Origin: an uncultured Clostridia bacterium
GTDB taxonomy: Bacteria > Bacillota > Clostridia > JAAYHZ01
Direction: 5' to 3'
Assembly: GCA_937894465.1 (NCBI GenBank)
Contig: CALCRE010000284.1
Span: forward strand, 1 to 45,544
DNA length: 45,544 nt
Shown one piece after another: positions 1 through 9,009 of this stretch (the stretch's first letter is position 1; each line of letters opens with the position of its first letter). The translations under genes were made by a program, and so were the position numbers. The notes beneath the pieces were generated by a model. That model did no database searches. It saw only the letters and a program-made list of their open reading frames with translations, and was not told the DNA's origin.

Positions 1-29
1 CCTAAATTCCCATAAAGATTATAGGTGTA

Positions 30-1817
30 TCATCTGGAATCTCTAATCTCCAGGGCTTCTAAAATTGCACGTTGGGACTTTGATAATTCCGGATGTACAT
101 CCCTATACTTTCCTGTGAACTTGATTTTGTAGATACCTTTAATATGGGAGATGATTTGCTTTCTGGTCATTTTCTTGCATTCTTCCGACAGGCTAAGTCT
201 CACCCTGATTTCCCTTATGAATATCTCGGCAATAAATTGTATGAACAACCGCGCCCTCATTCTGCCGTCAGTATGAACTCGGATCCTTCGCATATCAAGG
301 TCATTCTTCATTTCGTCAAAGTCTTTTTCTATATAGTCGCGCGTTGAGTATTCTTCCAACGATTGCTCAGCTGTCGCTATCGTTTTGTCATTCGTAATAA
401 AGCAAGTGTGCCCTGCGTACAGATTCCTGTGTTGCAAAATCTTTTCCATATTGAAATCAACTGTCCTTTTTCTAGCCCACTTCTTTTTTTCTAATACGAA
501 ATAACACTTAAACTCACTTGCAGGTTCGGAATCTTCATCAGCACTCAGCCGTTCATACTCTGCATTGAGTTTTCCCATAAAGCTGTCCCATTGTGATCCC
601 ACTAGATCCTGGCAAAACAACACATGAACCGTACATGCATGTTGGGAGAGGATTTGTTCATTCTCCTTGGCGCTGTATTTTTCTCCTTTGGCATTACTGC
701 ATATATAGACAAACGTTACCTCCTCCGATACCCCCTTCTTGTTTGTTTTCATCATTGTCACCCATTGACACTTGGTTGTACTCACATAGTATGTTCTGTC
801 GCCGGCTTTCCTCATGGAATCGGGGCGCAAACGGGTTTCACGTCCCGCATCTATTATCTCACGTATCCATCCGGCATTGACACGGACAGCTTGTAGGAAA
901 GTGTGTCTCTTTTTCAACATAAATGTGATGTTCTCCATACTGGAAAACCCTCGATCCAACATAAGACAATCCGGATTGTAATCAAGCTTTTCAAGAAACT
1001 GTAATGTGTTCTGAAGCGTTTTCACATCTGATATGCTGCCGTCCAGAGGCCAGGCGAACAACGGCATGGCTGTATTACGCAAACAAAGGAGAGCGTAATT
1101 GACCTGTTGTAAATCTTCTTTGTCGCGGTTATACCCCCAACCGGCCATATCGATATTCCGCCCATAACACGAAATCGACGTTAAATCGTAGAGTGTCTTT
1201 TCACCCTTCTTTTCAAATCCGGCCACCCATTCTTTGTAGAATGTCAGCATACCGTCCATGTCCATGCTATCCAAAAGTCTGGTTATTTCTTGACTGCTGA
1301 CCGAGTGACCCGCGGGATTCTCAAAACGTTCGAGCCATACATCACTGTTGCTTAACGCACTTCCCTCAGCCGCAATATACCAGGCCAGCGAGAGGATGGT
1401 CAGAGCATTGTCTTCGCCGAATGCCCGTATTAGCATTTGTTGAAGCTGGTACCGCTGTGAAATGTCTCCGAAAACCATAGCCGGACCTAAAAAGACTGCT
1501 CGCGCAGTCTTGGACATATCAACTGATTGCTTGATTATAGCGTCTTTGGATTTTTCTCTGACTTCATCACCGTATTTTGTGATAATAGCGGATATGATTA
1601 ACTTTTCACCGACTGACAATTCTGCCGGCTTATCAGCTTCCATTTTGAACAGCTCCAGAGTTCTCTTATTTGGTACAAAGGAAGGCGGTTCACCTTCAAC
1701 ACGTCCAATAGAAATCCTGGGTTTGTCATATTTCTTTGTAACCTTGTTCCATTTGCATTCACTGGCGTAACAATACGTTTTCCCCGCATGCTTATTCTTG
1801 TTTTCTATAATATGCAT
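30..1817 (-). CDS. IS1634/IS4-superfamily DDE transposase
   Basis: Cut-and-paste type transposase, about 595 aa, acting on the ends of its own element. The DDE triad is visible: first Asp in YDLTS near residue 211, second Asp in MLDRGF near 288, and Glu near 497 inside a complete Y-(2)-R-(3)-E-(6)-K signature (YSTRDYIEKDFDEMK), the hallmark of the IS4 superfamily. The long insertion between second Asp and Glu and the N-terminal MHIIENK start fit the IS1634 branch. I chose the ATG at 1817 because GGAGG sits five bases upstream; the reading frame extends four codons further to a TTG. The stop codon overlaps the left inverted repeat. The frame is intact, so the element may be active. Confidence 0.9.
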   Translation of the reverse strand: MHIIENKNKHAGKTYCYASECKWNKVTKKYDKPRISIGRVEGEPPSFVPNKRTLELFKMEADKPAELSVGEKLIISAIITKYGDEVREKSKDAIIKQSVDMSKTARAVFLGPAMVFGDISQRYQLQQMLIRAFGEDNALTILSLAWYIAAEGSALSNSDVWLERFENPAGHSVSSQEITRLLDSMDMDGMLTFYKEWVAGFEKKGEKTLYDLTSISCYGRNIDMAGWGYNRDKEDLQQVNYALLCLRNTAMPLFAWPLDGSISDVKTLQNTLQFLEKLDYNPDCLMLDRGFSSMENITFMLKKRHTFLQAVRVNAGWIREIIDAGRETRLRPDSMRKAGDRTYYVSTTKCQWVTMMKTNKKGVSEEVTFVYICSNAKGEKYSAKENEQILSQHACTVHVLFCQDLVGSQWDSFMGKLNAEYERLSADEDSEPASEFKCYFVLEKKKWARKRTVDFNMEKILQHRNLYAGHTCFITNDKTIATAEQSLEEYSTRDYIEKDFDEMKNDLDMRRIRVHTDGRMRARLFIQFIAEIFIREIRVRLSLSEECKKMTRKQIISHIKGIYKIKFTGKYRDVHPELSKSQRAILEALEIRDSR

Positions 1818-1830
1818 TCTGACCTCCAAA

Positions 1831-1865
1831 ATACACCTATAATACTATCTATATTATAGGTGTAT
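1831..1865. repeat. Palindromic right end of the insertion sequence
   Basis: ATACACCTATAAT at 1831-1843 and ATTATAGGTGTAT at 1853-1865 are perfect inverted copies around a 9-base loop, directly upstream of the transposase ribosome binding site. The left end (18-30) has only one copy. The hairpin may limit transcription or translation entering the transposase gene from outside; that role is inferred from similar elements. Confidence 0.8.
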
Positions 1866-1893
1866 TTTGGGAAAATTGCAAGGGGTAAAACAA

Positions 1894-1921
1894 ATAAAAA
1901 ACCGCTTTCTAAGCGGGTTTA
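1894..1921 (-). terminator. Terminator of the DUF6054-like gene
   Basis: On the minus strand CCGCTT-AGA-AAGCGG is followed by six T. It lies about 50 bases after the stop of the 69-aa gene and just outside the insertion sequence. Confidence 0.8.
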
Positions 1922-1972
1922 CAACTTTTGCAATACAAATTATCTTATGCACCTAAAATTATTTTGCGGAAT

Positions 1973-2182
1973 TTACGTATCTAAAGTAACGGTTAATGTC
2001 AAACGGTTCCCTGCACGATAATAATGCTTTTCAAATACCATTACCTTCACCATGCATCCATCCGGTGATGATATTGAATAGTTGTCGATCAGTTCTCCGG
2101 TGATACTTCCCCCTACGACTCCTTTTTGTATCATTCCTGCAGCTTCATTTAGTGATAGCGAAACAAAAAATGTGTCAGACAT
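1973..2182 (-). CDS. Short DUF6054-like protein
   Basis: A 69-aa protein preceded by AGGAGTATATT, a good ribosome binding site. The layout LSLNEAAGMIQKGVVGGSITG, then CMVKVMVFEKHYY-RAGNRLTLTVTL, resembles the N-terminal half of DUF6054 proteins (a repeated GxxxGS element, then a V.VFE.Y...GNR.SL.VTL strand pair). Members I know are about 110 aa; here the frame stops right after the VTL strand and no continuation is visible in another frame, so this is either a natural short form or a C-terminal truncation. Function unknown. It diverges from yjbQ around a palindrome and has its own terminator. Family call is from memory of the pattern and is moderate. Confidence 0.6.
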   Translation of the reverse strand: MSDTFFVSLSLNEAAGMIQKGVVGGSITGELIDNYSISSPDGCMVKVMVFEKHYYRAGNRLTLTVTLDT

Positions 2183-2200
2183 AATATACTCCTATGGTTT

Positions 2201-2243
2201 TCTTACTCTATTATATACTGATTACCAGTATAATAGAGTAAGA
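2201..2243. promoter_or_regulatory. Palindrome between divergent genes
   Basis: TCTTACTCTATTATA (2201-2215) is matched by TATAATAGAGTAAGA (2229-2243); the match continues into CTG/CAG with a 2-base bulge. The palindrome carries a TATAAT on both strands and sits midway between the DUF6054-like gene and yjbQ, so it is a good candidate for a shared operator or promoter region. No convincing -35 was found. Confidence 0.55.
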
Positions 2244-2276
2244 AAAAGAAGAAATATAGAATCAAAGTGAGGCAAT

Positions 2277-2693
2277 ATGAAAAGTTATCGCAAAGAACTA
2301 CAATTTCATCTATCCACTCGACGGGGCATGGTCAACATCACCGAAAAGGTGCAAGAAGCCGTCACAGAATCCGGAGTAAAAGAAGGACTCGTTTTAGTAA
2401 ATGCAATGAACATCACCGCATCAGTTTTTATCAATGATGATGAATCAGGACTACACAACGATTTTGAAGATTGGTTGGAAGGCTTGGCACCGGAAAAGCC
2501 TTATAACCGATACCGGCATAACGGTTACGAAGACAATGCCGATGCACACCTTAAAAGAACCGTTATGGGTCGTGAGGTTGTGGTTGCAATAACAAAAGGA
2601 GTATTGGATTTCGGAACATGGGAGCAAATCTTTTATTACGAGTTTGACGGTAAGAGGAGCAAGCAAGTTTTAATAAAAATTATCGGCGAGTAA
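2277..2693 (+). CDS. yjbQ: YjbQ/UPF0047 family protein
   Basis: A 138-aa protein of the YjbQ (UPF0047) family. Members are small trimeric beta-rich proteins credited with weak thiamine-phosphate synthase activity, but their true cellular role is unsettled. Family marks: the N-terminal F.LST..G..NIT strand, GLVLVNAMNITASVFINDDESGL, the DAHLKRTVMGREVVVAI block (H and R in the presumed active pocket) and a C-terminal G.WEQIFYYEFDGKR.K.V.IKI strand. Length is normal. The start ATG follows GTGAGGCAAT. It stands alone, diverging from the 69-aa gene and converging with the metalloprotease gene downstream. Confidence 0.92.
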   Translation: MKSYRKELQFHLSTRRGMVNITEKVQEAVTESGVKEGLVLVNAMNITASVFINDDESGLHNDFEDWLEGLAPEKPYNRYRHNGYEDNADAHLKRTVMGREVVVAITKGVLDFGTWEQIFYYEFDGKRSKQVLIKIIGE

Positions 2694-2708
2694 TGTTTAT
2701 CATCCTTG

Positions 2709-3230
2709 TTAGGTTTTTAATAATTCTTTTCTATTTTTGTAGTCCGGTAGAACAGACTCGATGAAGGCATAAAAATCCTTGCCATGATTCTTGTGTTTTA
2801 TATGGGCAAGTTCATGAACAACTACATAATCAATTGCTGCTTCCGGATAAAGCATCAATCTCCATGAAAAACTTATATTGTTTTGAGCACTGCAACTGCC
2901 GAATCTTGTCTTAGCCGAAGTGATTGTAATCCTACCCGGTTTGCAACCCATAATATTACCGTAATATTCCACTTTGTTCGGTAGCTCACGCATTGCACGA
3001 TTTATTAAGGCTTGAATTTCTTCTTCTGTAGGATCATATCTCATGGTTACAGCATTCTTTTGTTTTTCTATGCTTTTTAAAATCCAACCGCTGTGTTTTT
3101 CAACAAACTCCCGGATCTCACGATCCGGCATTTTAAGAGGTGAACGAACCAAGACTTTCAAGTCTCTAGTTATTTCTACAGATATACTTCTTCGGTTTGA
3201 TCTTTTTATATAGTACACAATTGATGTCAT
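2709..3230 (-). CDS. YgjP-type zinc metalloprotease (DUF45, WLM/SprT-like)
   Basis: A 173-aa protein of the YgjP-like, DUF45 metallopeptidase family. The zinc site HELAH is at about residues 139-143, followed by a third ligand in KHKNHGKDFY (His149). The preceding FGSCSAQNNISFSWRLMLYP segment is the usual family core. Members are cytosolic putative proteases; the substrate here is unknown. Last gene of the leftward operon, 24 bases after the dGTPase stop. The upstream Shine-Dalgarno is weak (AAGAAAGATAAAAG). Confidence 0.85.
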   Translation of the reverse strand: MTSIVYYIKRSNRRSISVEITRDLKVLVRSPLKMPDREIREFVEKHSGWILKSIEKQKNAVTMRYDPTEEEIQALINRAMRELPNKVEYYGNIMGCKPGRITITSAKTRFGSCSAQNNISFSWRLMLYPEAAIDYVVVHELAHIKHKNHGKDFYAFIESVLPDYKNRKELLKT

Positions 3231-3254
3231 GAATCTTTTATCTTTCTTATGGTA

Positions 3255-4507
3255 TTAAAAGTCAGTCAACTCTTGAAAAACTTTAATAGCAAAGGAATCG
3301 GTCATACCTGATATATAATCAGCAATCGCCATAATGTAATCTTGCTTATTTCGAAGGTAATAGATCACATGGTTTTTATATTTACTCATCTTTTCACCAT
3401 AGAGCTCCGGCAAGTCCGGTCTTTCCCGCAAATCGGAATATTTTAATAGCCAGTCTATAAAATAGGAAATCATAGTAGGGTAAAATCCGCGGTTTTGTAA
3501 TAAAGGATCTAAAGGATTTTCGCTATCGTACATTTTTTTTAGTACATCAAATATGGAATGTAGAATAAGTCCGGCATATTTTGAATAGGTTTTCAATCGC
3601 TCGTGTTTATATATGTTGGCATAATTGAATTCCTTCAAGGCATTCATAAAATCAAAATATTTGGAAGAAATACAAATACCTTTATCCGGAGAACTTTCAC
3701 GGCACAGATCCATAATAAACTCATGCATAACCACTGTATTGTTTAAGACATATTTCAAATTTGTTTTTAATGTTTTTTCAATAATAAAAGACAATTGATC
3801 CAGCTGTGACTCGTTCAGTATGCCTAAAGTCATTGCATCCTCTATATCACGGCCCAGGTAGGATATCTTATCGGATATTTTGACCACACATCCTTCCCAA
3901 GTATACGGTGCATATTTTCCCGCATCCTTTATATCATACAAATCCATGTATTGATCACGAGGATGCAAAATGTTTTCATCCACCTCCCCACAATGGCATA
4001 CAATACCGTCTCTCACAGCATAGGTCAAATTTAAATTACGCTCATTCCCTTCAGGATCCGGTAATGTTTCATATCGATCCACAAAACGAAGGCTGTTACC
4101 TTCGTGCCAAAAGGTGATGTTTATCTCCTTATCAAGAATATCTTTTAAAACATGTTCGCCGACATGCCCGAAAGGAGTATGACCTAGGTCATGACCGGTT
4201 GCAATGGCAGTGGTTAACTCAGTATTTAAACCTAGGTATTCCGAAATGGTGTAACTGACAGAGGAAACATGATTGACATGCTCTAAACGCGTACAAATAT
4301 GGTCATTGGAAGTAGCGAAAAAAACCTGTGTCTATGCTTCAATCTTCTGTATGCATTGCAATGCAAAATCCGGTTGTAATCCCGGTTAAATTCACTGCGT
4401 ATGTCGTTCTTCCGGTGATATAATCCGGACTCCCTTCGGATCAATTTTCCCCATTTCGGATTGGTAGGATTGGCACTTACCGACTTGAATTTGTGTTCGC
4501 CGTTCAT
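3255..4507 (-). pseudogene. dgt: dGTP triphosphohydrolase, frameshifted
   Basis: HD-domain deoxynucleoside triphosphohydrolase split over two frames. The N-terminal part starts at ATG 4507 (AAGGAG seven bases upstream) and reads MNGEHKFKSVS...YNRILHCNAYRRLKH; the rest of the family sequence (TQVFF.TSNDHICTRLEHV, GHDLGHTPFGH, WHEGNSLRF) continues in another frame from about 4331 down to 3255. Family logic (LKHKTQVF) places a single missing base at about 4332-4334, in the codon between KH and TQ. Restoring it gives a protein of about 417 aa, normal length, with all HD residues present. A nearby run of seven A (4318-4324) is not the shift point. It could be a true recent mutation or an assembly error. 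Fourth enzyme of the family normally controlling dNTP pools. Confidence 0.85.
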
Positions 4508-4530
4508 AAACGAGCTCCTTGTGCCATATA

Positions 4531-5958
4531 TTATGGTTCCCAATCAAAGTCCTTGTCCACAGGGTACATAGGGCGGTGTATGTGATGAAAATCAAATCGA
4601 TCCATCTGCAAACCGCAATTTCCAGTTGTTAATGCCATGACGGCGCCTTTGGCTATTCGTCTTAAATCCGGGAACAAGTATCCTAATTTCACCACGATCA
4701 TGTGATAATCCGAAACCTTTGCTCCTGTCTTTTCAATAATATCTTGGGTTGTAAAGGAACTCCTCGTTTCAGTCAATATGATATCAATGCCATCGGTTTC
4801 CACTAAAACATATTTCATACCGGGTTTGCTATCCCTTTCAAAAATCCCTTTGCATTTCAAAGTTCCTTTTATGGTCACAGCCGTACTGTTTGAATCTAGT
4901 GTTCCTCCTATGGAAGTCTCTAATGATTCTCCTACAGATAATGCATAGAATTTTTCTGTGGCAGGTTGATCTGTGATGCCTGCAACCAAGGTATTTTTAC
5001 ATTGATGCTGAAGAAGCAAGTTTAAAAAATAAGCATTATCTCCGGCTGCGCCTCCGGTGACATTATCCCCGGAATCACTGATGAATACCGGTGAATCCGT
5101 CATTGCACAAGCCATTTGAATCGCTTTCTCCGGTTGCGCGGCTGTTTCTTCAAATCCAAACCTTTCTCTTGCATTCCAAAACATTCGTGCTAATCTTTTT
5201 GCTTCTTTCAGAGGAGTCTTGCTTTCCTTTAAACCACATACCACTACACTTGAACCTGCGTTTGGAGCATCTGTCCAAGGCATACATCCAAACAATGAAG
5301 CTGTCCATACACCTTCTTGTGCCTCAATCTTGTCCAACTCGGCAATCAAAGACTTCGCAGGTTCCACTCCGGTTGTAACCATTTCTCCGGGAAATAATAA
5401 AGGAGGACGCACCATGACACATTGCGGTAACACATTCTCCTTAATGCACCGAAGTAATAAATCGGCAGCTCTTTGTTGCGTTTGTATCCCGTCCACATGA
5501 GGAGCAGTGCGGTATCCACAGATGATATTTGCGTTTTGTATGAGTTCTTCTGTGTTGTTCGCATGAAAATCCAATGCTACTGCAATGGGAACACCCGGGC
5601 CTACCAAACGACGGATTTCCGCCACTAAAGGTCCTTCTCCACTTCCGATATTCACAACATTCATAGCACCGTGTAAGTATAACCAAACACCGGCGACGCT
5701 TCCGTCTCTTGGAATACCGTCCAGGATAGATTGTTTAAAACCAACATATGCCTTTTGGTCTACTTTACCGGATGGTATGGCGTAAGCACATATTGTAGGT
5801 ATCACCTCGAAACCGGCATTTTCAAACATCTCAGTAACAGCAATCTTGTTCAACATGTCCTGACCCTTAGAGACTGAGAAATGATCTTCAACGGTGATCA
5901 CCGGACTAAACGAATTGGTTTCTTGGCGTAAAGAGCCTACTACTATTTTTTTCTTCAT
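4531..5958 (-). CDS. M81 family metallopeptidase (MlrC-like)
   Basis: A protein of about 475 aa belonging to family M81, named after MlrC, which cleaves linearised microcystin. Most bacterial members have no known substrate. Family marks: N-terminal GSLRQETNSFSP; likely metal ligands in ALDFHANNTEEL and GYRTAPHVDG; the middle SDSGDNVTGGAAGDNAYFL block (an Asp-Gly-rich loop conserved in the C-terminal domain); and DILLTETR-like DIILTETRSSFTTQD. Length is normal. ATG 5958 is preferred over a TTG two codons earlier because of the spacing to AAGAAGGA. It lies 40 bases after the SGNH hydrolase gene and 23 bases before dgt, so it is co-transcribed with both. Confidence 0.9.
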   Translation of the reverse strand: MKKKIVVGSLRQETNSFSPVITVEDHFSVSKGQDMLNKIAVTEMFENAGFEVIPTICAYAIPSGKVDQKAYVGFKQSILDGIPRDGSVAGVWLYLHGAMNVVNIGSGEGPLVAEIRRLVGPGVPIAVALDFHANNTEELIQNANIICGYRTAPHVDGIQTQQRAADLLLRCIKENVLPQCVMVRPPLLFPGEMVTTGVEPAKSLIAELDKIEAQEGVWTASLFGCMPWTDAPNAGSSVVVCGLKESKTPLKEAKRLARMFWNARERFGFEETAAQPEKAIQMACAMTDSPVFISDSGDNVTGGAAGDNAYFLNLLLQHQCKNTLVAGITDQPATEKFYALSVGESLETSIGGTLDSNSTAVTIKGTLKCKGIFERDSKPGMKYVLVETDGIDIILTETRSSFTTQDIIEKTGAKVSDYHMIVVKLGYLFPDLRRIAKGAVMALTTGNCGLQMDRFDFHHIHRPMYPVDKDFDWEP

Positions 5959-5998
5959 AATCAATCATTCCTTCTTAATTAAATATTTAAGTCTAAAT

Positions 5999-6646
5999 TC
6001 AAATCGTATCCTTGAGAATATTTTTCAAAAAATCTGCAAACAAGTCAAAGCCTTGTTGATTGAAATGGATTCCGTCCTTTTGGAATAATTCTCTTTTGAT
6101 GCATGCATTTGGGCCTATTTTTTCATCAACAGTAAAACGAGGATCATCCATTACACTAAAATACACACAATCTTCATGCTTGTCAGCATAATCCTTTAAC
6201 ATTTGATCAAATAATACCCGGTCCTTATGATAATTCGGTAATTTGGGGTATTGACCGTAGTGATAAAAAGGTGCAGTCAAAAAGAATTTAATACCGGGAA
6301 AGTCTCTTCTGGCGTACTCCAATATCCGCTCACTTAAGAACAAGATTTCCTCAGGTGAATATCCGTTAACAGCATCGTTGCTAAATGCTTTATATACAAT
6401 CGCTTTAGGTACGAAAGGCTTTATTGCACGTGCATAAAAGTACAGCATTTCCTCCGCTGTCGCCGATCCGAACCCATGGTTCAATGTTCCGGTGATCACT
6501 TCTTCCAAAGGAGTAACACCAAATCGATCATTCCAACGAGTAAAAGCTGAATCACCATAAAATATGATTTTACCTTTTTGTAACGGTCTATTTTCAAAAG
6601 CGATAATTTCTTTTTCCAAACGCAGTAAGTTCAATTTAACGGTCAT
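5999..6646 (-). CDS. SGNH/GDSL-type hydrolase
   Basis: A 215-aa esterase-like protein. Block I is FYGDSAFTRW with the nucleophile Ser at about residue 33; the catalytic Asp-His pair is in DGIHFNQQGF near residues 191-194. No signal peptide is seen, so it is probably cytosolic. Substrates of this family include acylated sugars and lipids; nothing here fixes it. Start ATG 6646 follows AAGGAGGTGTTTCTTAT, a strong site; the frame extends 15 codons upstream without one. First gene of the leftward operon with M81 peptidase, dGTPase and YgjP, with a good promoter just upstream. Confidence 0.85.
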   Translation of the reverse strand: MTVKLNLLRLEKEIIAFENRPLQKGKIIFYGDSAFTRWNDRFGVTPLEEVITGTLNHGFGSATAEEMLYFYARAIKPFVPKAIVYKAFSNDAVNGYSPEEILFLSERILEYARRDFPGIKFFLTAPFYHYGQYPKLPNYHKDRVLFDQMLKDYADKHEDCVYFSVMDDPRFTVDEKIGPNACIKRELFQKDGIHFNQQGFDLFADFLKNILKDTI

Positions 6647-6675
6647 ATAAGAAACACCTCCTTGATCTTCTTTAA

Positions 6676-6704
6676 ATTCTAACATGAACAAAAGAACTCT
6701 TCAA
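6676..6704 (-). promoter_or_regulatory. Promoter of the SGNH-M81-dgt operon
   Basis: On the minus strand TTGAAG, 17 bases, TAGAAT, ending about 30 bases before the start codon of the SGNH gene. Confidence 0.65.
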
Positions 6705-6740
6705 TCCATAATCATGCAATACGGCAATATAAGGAGTTTT

Positions 6741-6771
6741 AAAAAACAAAAGGGATCAATCAAGATCCCTT
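6741..6771 (-). terminator. Terminator of the GH42-like gene
   Basis: Minus-strand AGGGATC-TTGATT-GATCCCT followed by TTTGTTTTTT, about 40 bases after the stop codon of the glycosidase gene. Confidence 0.85.
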
Positions 6772-6807
6772 AGCATCATCAATCTGTTAATATGCATAAC
6801 TGTTTTT

Positions 6808-9009
6808 TTATCCCCTCACAGCATCCGTTATTAAGTATCCGGAGAATGTATTATCAGGGATTTGAACGGATACCACTCCGTCATTGTATGTAAAATCCAC
6901 ATACATTTCCAACGGTTTTTTGTTTACAGCCCATTCCGGTGATAAAAGTCTTACCTTTGCCGGTTGGTATTCACAAAGGAACTTCAAACAGAATGCTTTG
7001 TTTCCGATGGCACCGGCCCAAGGGTCGAAGCGGCTGATGGGGTCTTTCATACCAACTCGAATATCGGTATTTTTACAGAGAGTGTTCTCAACTGCCACCA
7101 AATGAGCAATGGTATGGTTTTGATCTGCACTCTTATATAACGCAGTCAGATAATCACCTTGAATGCGTTGGATACCCGGTGTTTTCACAACGTAGTCCAA
7201 TATTTTACCCAAAGACTTTTCTAAAATTTCTCCACAATATTGTCTAGTCAAACCGGTATAGAAATTTGGAGATTTCGGATTGGAATCAATGTGCACATTT
7301 TGGTGGTACGGTAATAGATTAGTTTGTGCGCCGAGGAAAAGGATCTCACCGAAACCTAAACGCTCTTGGGCGATAACCGTATCGTTACCAATAGTAGATA
7401 ATGCATCAGAGTGATCGTATGCTAGGCCATATGTCATTTCATAGAGTTTTTCACCATTAAAGCCCACTACGGCAGTTTTTTCTTCTATTGGACGTATATC
7501 CGTCCTACATCCTAACAGTTTTTTTACATCCTCCAAAGAACGGTTAAATCCTTCCGGAGTCTTTATACCGCAAGAGCCAACCCATACCAACGTTCCACCG
7601 GATTTTACATATTCTCTCGCACGAATAATTTCATCATCACTCATCATAATCACATGGGGGAGAACAATCACCTTATGGTTTTGCCATTCTTGTAAAGATT
7701 GTTCCTCCAATACAAAAGCAGGTGTTCTTTGGGTGAAATAGACCGATTGCAACCACGCCATGACGCCATTCATGACAGATGGTGCATTTGCAATCAGATC
7801 TCTTGTCTTCATAGAGAACATAACAGCTACATCACTTTGTTTTTTTTGGTCATATACCAACTCCGGATATTTCTTCTCAAAACTTCTTGCCAGGCCTTCC
7901 GCAGCAACCATATCATCGGTTCTTGTCAATGACGGGTTAAAAAGCTGTCCCCAGCTTGAGCATAAAGCAAAGGAAAAATATATGTCGCTCGGGGTGTTGC
8001 AATAGAACATGGACATGGACGGAATGTCATTTTGCGAAGCAAATGCATATCGATGGACCGCTTCACATGCATAGTAAGGCCAAGAATACTTTATGATGGA
8101 ATTTGAAACATTCTCTTGGAACATGACATCCCAAAGATCAGCACAGTTAGAAAAAGGATATGCCGAGTAATTACTTGTGATTTCATTAGATATGTAGTTA
8201 GGTCGTAATAAATTTAAACCTAACGATCGGAAATGAGCATCTACGTCCCGCTGAAAACGAATGGCACTGTCTCTGCGAAATTGGTCAAAAGCAACATATC
8301 GCGGATCATCGAAGTTATTCATGAAACGATCAACCCATTCTTCCTTGCTCTCAGGCATTTCATAACCGGTCCATTCTTTGAACAATTTACGACAAGTCGG
8401 GCATGCACAGGCATTTCCTTGGGCAAAAAATTGTACGTCGTCCGTCATAATGCCGTCTACACCGGCTGCATAAATGTCTTCTAAGTGTTTAAAGTATATG
8501 CGGCGGTAATCTTCATTATTGTAGCAAACCACATGGGTATCATACTGGGTGGGAGACAAATCATGAGTGCCCCCATGGATTTGCAGAAAAGAAGAAACTT
8601 TTACACCGTCGATTTCCCCATCGGACGTGATCCAATCCTCCACATATTCCCACTCTTTCGCATATATACCGTCATCGGAAAGTCCGTCAATCTGATCCTT
8701 CTTGATTTCCCATTCCTCTTTTGATAATGGAATATGGGTCAAACTGCAAGAATGATGCTCCACCACTTTGATATCATATTTGTGGAATGCCCGGGTGATT
8801 TTTCCCAGTGTCTCGACAATCTTATCCCAATATGGGTAAAAGTTAAATCGAAAGTGAGTTTTGTTACTCAACAGTATGATATCAATTCCCAGCTCACGCA
8901 TTGCAGCAGCCTCTTTTTCAATGTCTTTTTCAGAACATTGAGGCGAAGTGTGTTTGTCCGTATAATAATACCAAGTAATCCGACTATCCCAAGGGATATT
9001 TTTAGCCAT
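6808..9009 (-). CDS. GH42-like glycoside hydrolase (TIM barrel plus trimerisation-type domain)
   Basis: A protein of about 733 aa. Residues 1-380 form a glycosidase-like TIM barrel with a strand-end acidic motif GIMTDDVQFF (about 186-195) and, right after it, a CxCxxC cluster (Cys201, 203, 206) like the structural zinc site of GH42 beta-galactosidases. From about 410 there is a Rossmann-like beta-galactosidase trimerisation domain (VAVMFS, VIVLPHVIMMSDDEI, YVKSGGTLVWVG), then a small C-terminal beta domain. No signal peptide, so it likely acts on imported oligosaccharides; substrate unknown. It may equally belong to the uncharacterised hypothetical-glycosyl-hydrolase (GHL) group. ATG 9009 follows GGCAGGAAGAATC; the frame extends upstream without a ribosome site. 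It lies downstream of the adhE terminator. Confidence 0.75.
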   Translation of the reverse strand: MAKNIPWDSRITWYYYTDKHTSPQCSEKDIEKEAAAMRELGIDIILLSNKTHFRFNFYPYWDKIVETLGKITRAFHKYDIKVVEHHSCSLTHIPLSKEEWEIKKDQIDGLSDDGIYAKEWEYVEDWITSDGEIDGVKVSSFLQIHGGTHDLSPTQYDTHVVCYNNEDYRRIYFKHLEDIYAAGVDGIMTDDVQFFAQGNACACPTCRKLFKEWTGYEMPESKEEWVDRFMNNFDDPRYVAFDQFRRDSAIRFQRDVDAHFRSLGLNLLRPNYISNEITSNYSAYPFSNCADLWDVMFQENVSNSIIKYSWPYYACEAVHRYAFASQNDIPSMSMFYCNTPSDIYFSFALCSSWGQLFNPSLTRTDDMVAAEGLARSFEKKYPELVYDQKKQSDVAVMFSMKTRDLIANAPSVMNGVMAWLQSVYFTQRTPAFVLEEQSLQEWQNHKVIVLPHVIMMSDDEIIRAREYVKSGGTLVWVGSCGIKTPEGFNRSLEDVKKLLGCRTDIRPIEEKTAVVGFNGEKLYEMTYGLAYDHSDALSTIGNDTVIAQERLGFGEILFLGAQTNLLPYHQNVHIDSNPKSPNFYTGLTRQYCGEILEKSLGKILDYVVKTPGIQRIQGDYLTALYKSADQNHTIAHLVAVENTLCKNTDIRVGMKDPISRFDPWAGAIGNKAFCLKFLCEYQPAKVRLLSPEWAVNKKPLEMYVDFTYNDGVVSVQIPDNTFSGYLITDAVRG

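Larger units (their letters stand above)
7..1876 (-). mobile_element. IS1634/IS4-type insertion sequence
   Basis: One DDE transposase gene fills the element. A 13-base inverted repeat brackets it: ATTATAGGTGTAT at 18-30 and its complement at 1831-1843, with TTCCCA further out on the left and its complement TGGGAA on the right (about 1868-1873). The right end has an extra copy of the 13-mer, so the two ends are not symmetrical. The left boundary lies at the edge of the window, so a target duplication cannot be checked and the limits are approximate. Confidence 0.75.

Noticed and set aside
4318..4340. Programmed frameshift in dgt
   Set aside because: The 7-A run is not at the shift point, there is no slippery heptamer with a downstream structure, and dGTPase genes are not known to use it.
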